From JBLIRR01 sp049472395 (GTDB lineage: Bacteria > SZUA-182 > DTGQ01 > JBLIRR01), in contig JBLIRR010000021.1 of the NCBI GenBank assembly GCA_049472395.1, positions 31,496 through 95,495 on the forward strand: 64,000 bases of DNA, read 5' to 3'. The position numbers were made by a program, and so were the translations under genes. Shown piece after piece: positions 63,641 through 64,000 of the stretch; position 1 is the first letter of the stretch; each line of letters starts with the position of its first letter. Under the pieces are notes generated by a model, which was not told where the DNA came from, did not search any database, and saw nothing but the letters and a program-made list of their open reading frames with translations.

Positions 63641-64000
63641 TTACTCTCGCCTAAAGCGATATATATATCCCCAATAGCCACAGGGAACAACAGGATCATT
63701 TGCAAGGTTGCCAAGGTCATCTCTCCATGGCCGCGCAAGCCCTATTTCAAGAAAGCCCCCCCTGTAATTAAGACTATATGCTATACCTGTTGCCCCATAC
63801 CTGTAATCTGCACCTGGATCACTACCAGCAATCCAGCTTGTTAAAAGGTTGATACTATGCTGCACTTTCTCTGAGTCATATAACCCATAGCCGATATTGA
63901 GATGGAACTCGTGATGGTCCTTGTTTAAATACATCCCTGTAAATCGAAGTCCTGTTCGGCCCCACCAGTAACCTATGCTAGGATTTATAATAAGGGAGGA
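63641..64000 (-). CDS. Outer-membrane protein fragment, N-terminus beyond the window
   Basis: The minus-strand frame is open to the right edge with no stop, giving at least 119 residues: PSIGYWWGRTGLRFTGMYL, then EFHLNIGYGLYDS, HSINLLTSWIAGSDPGADYR, IAYSLNYRGGFLEIGLARP and a final PCGYWGYIYRFRR. Alternating aromatic/charged strands and an ending near an aromatic residue suggest the C-terminus of an outer-membrane beta-barrel. I do not recognise a named family. Confidence 0.6.
   Translation of the reverse strand, partial: SSLIINPSIGYWWGRTGLRFTGMYLNKDHHEFHLNIGYGLYDSEKVQHSINLLTSWIAGSDPGADYRYGATGIAYSLNYRGGFLEIGLARPWRDDLGNLANDPVVPCGYWGYIYRFRRE

Overview
The window comes from an uncultured-looking, flagellated, Gram-negative (diderm) bacterium of moderate-to-low GC. 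The evidence is flagellins with sigma-28-type promoters, lipoprotein and outer-membrane beta-barrel genes, periplasmic parvulin and MsrAB proteins, and many hybrid histidine kinases. I cannot name the phylum from the sequence. FlbT and FlaF are best known from Alphaproteobacteria, but the AT-rich intergenic DNA and the dispersed hairpin repeats do not look like that class. Stop codons TAA, TAG and TGA are all used normally. No rRNA, tRNA, CRISPR array, transposase or prophage gene was found.

Layout. 1-12.9 kb is housekeeping: asnA (cut by the left edge), tldD-tldE, msrAB and nadB, a DUF1015-lpd-yceH run, a double parvulin, then coaE. 13.6-17 kb is a first flagellar locus: sigma-28-like promoter, divergent flagellin, flbT, flaF, terminator, and a decayed family-9 glycosyltransferase. 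17.5-20 kb has a secreted protein, a class II histone-deacetylase homologue and a repeat-rich gap. 20-32 kb has a MerR regulator, a methyltransferase with a probable N-terminal frameshift, a GT2-TPR protein, and two paralogous hybrid histidine kinases flanking an M28 peptidase, a nitroreductase, two small envelope proteins and a four-CBS protein. 32.1-42.3 kb is one 3404-residue gene combining methyltransferase-like, GT9 and several GT2 domains with TPR blocks. 42.4-47.7 kb is the second flagellar locus: a flagellin with a sigma-28-like promoter, an accessory coiled-coil protein behind an attenuator, two GT-A proteins and a TPR-GT9 protein. 47.7-55.7 kb holds a YgiQ/cNMP/NUDIX/CDF operon, an OmpA-like lipoprotein and two NfeD genes. 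55.8-64 kb holds a dihydrouridine synthase, a tight six-gene minus-strand operon (PAP2, nagA, FAD oxidoreductase, ElyC-like, GT-B, cupin), a PolB-like exonuclease and a partial outer-membrane protein.

How the genes work together. The most striking unit is the flagellin/glycosylation island (about 13.6-47.7 kb, interrupted). It contains two flagellin loci, three sigma-28-like promoter matches, TPR-linked glycosyltransferases and the giant multi-module protein. I infer that these build and attach a glycan, possibly methylated, on flagellin or another surface polymer. The sequence shows the domains and their proximity. It does not show the substrate.
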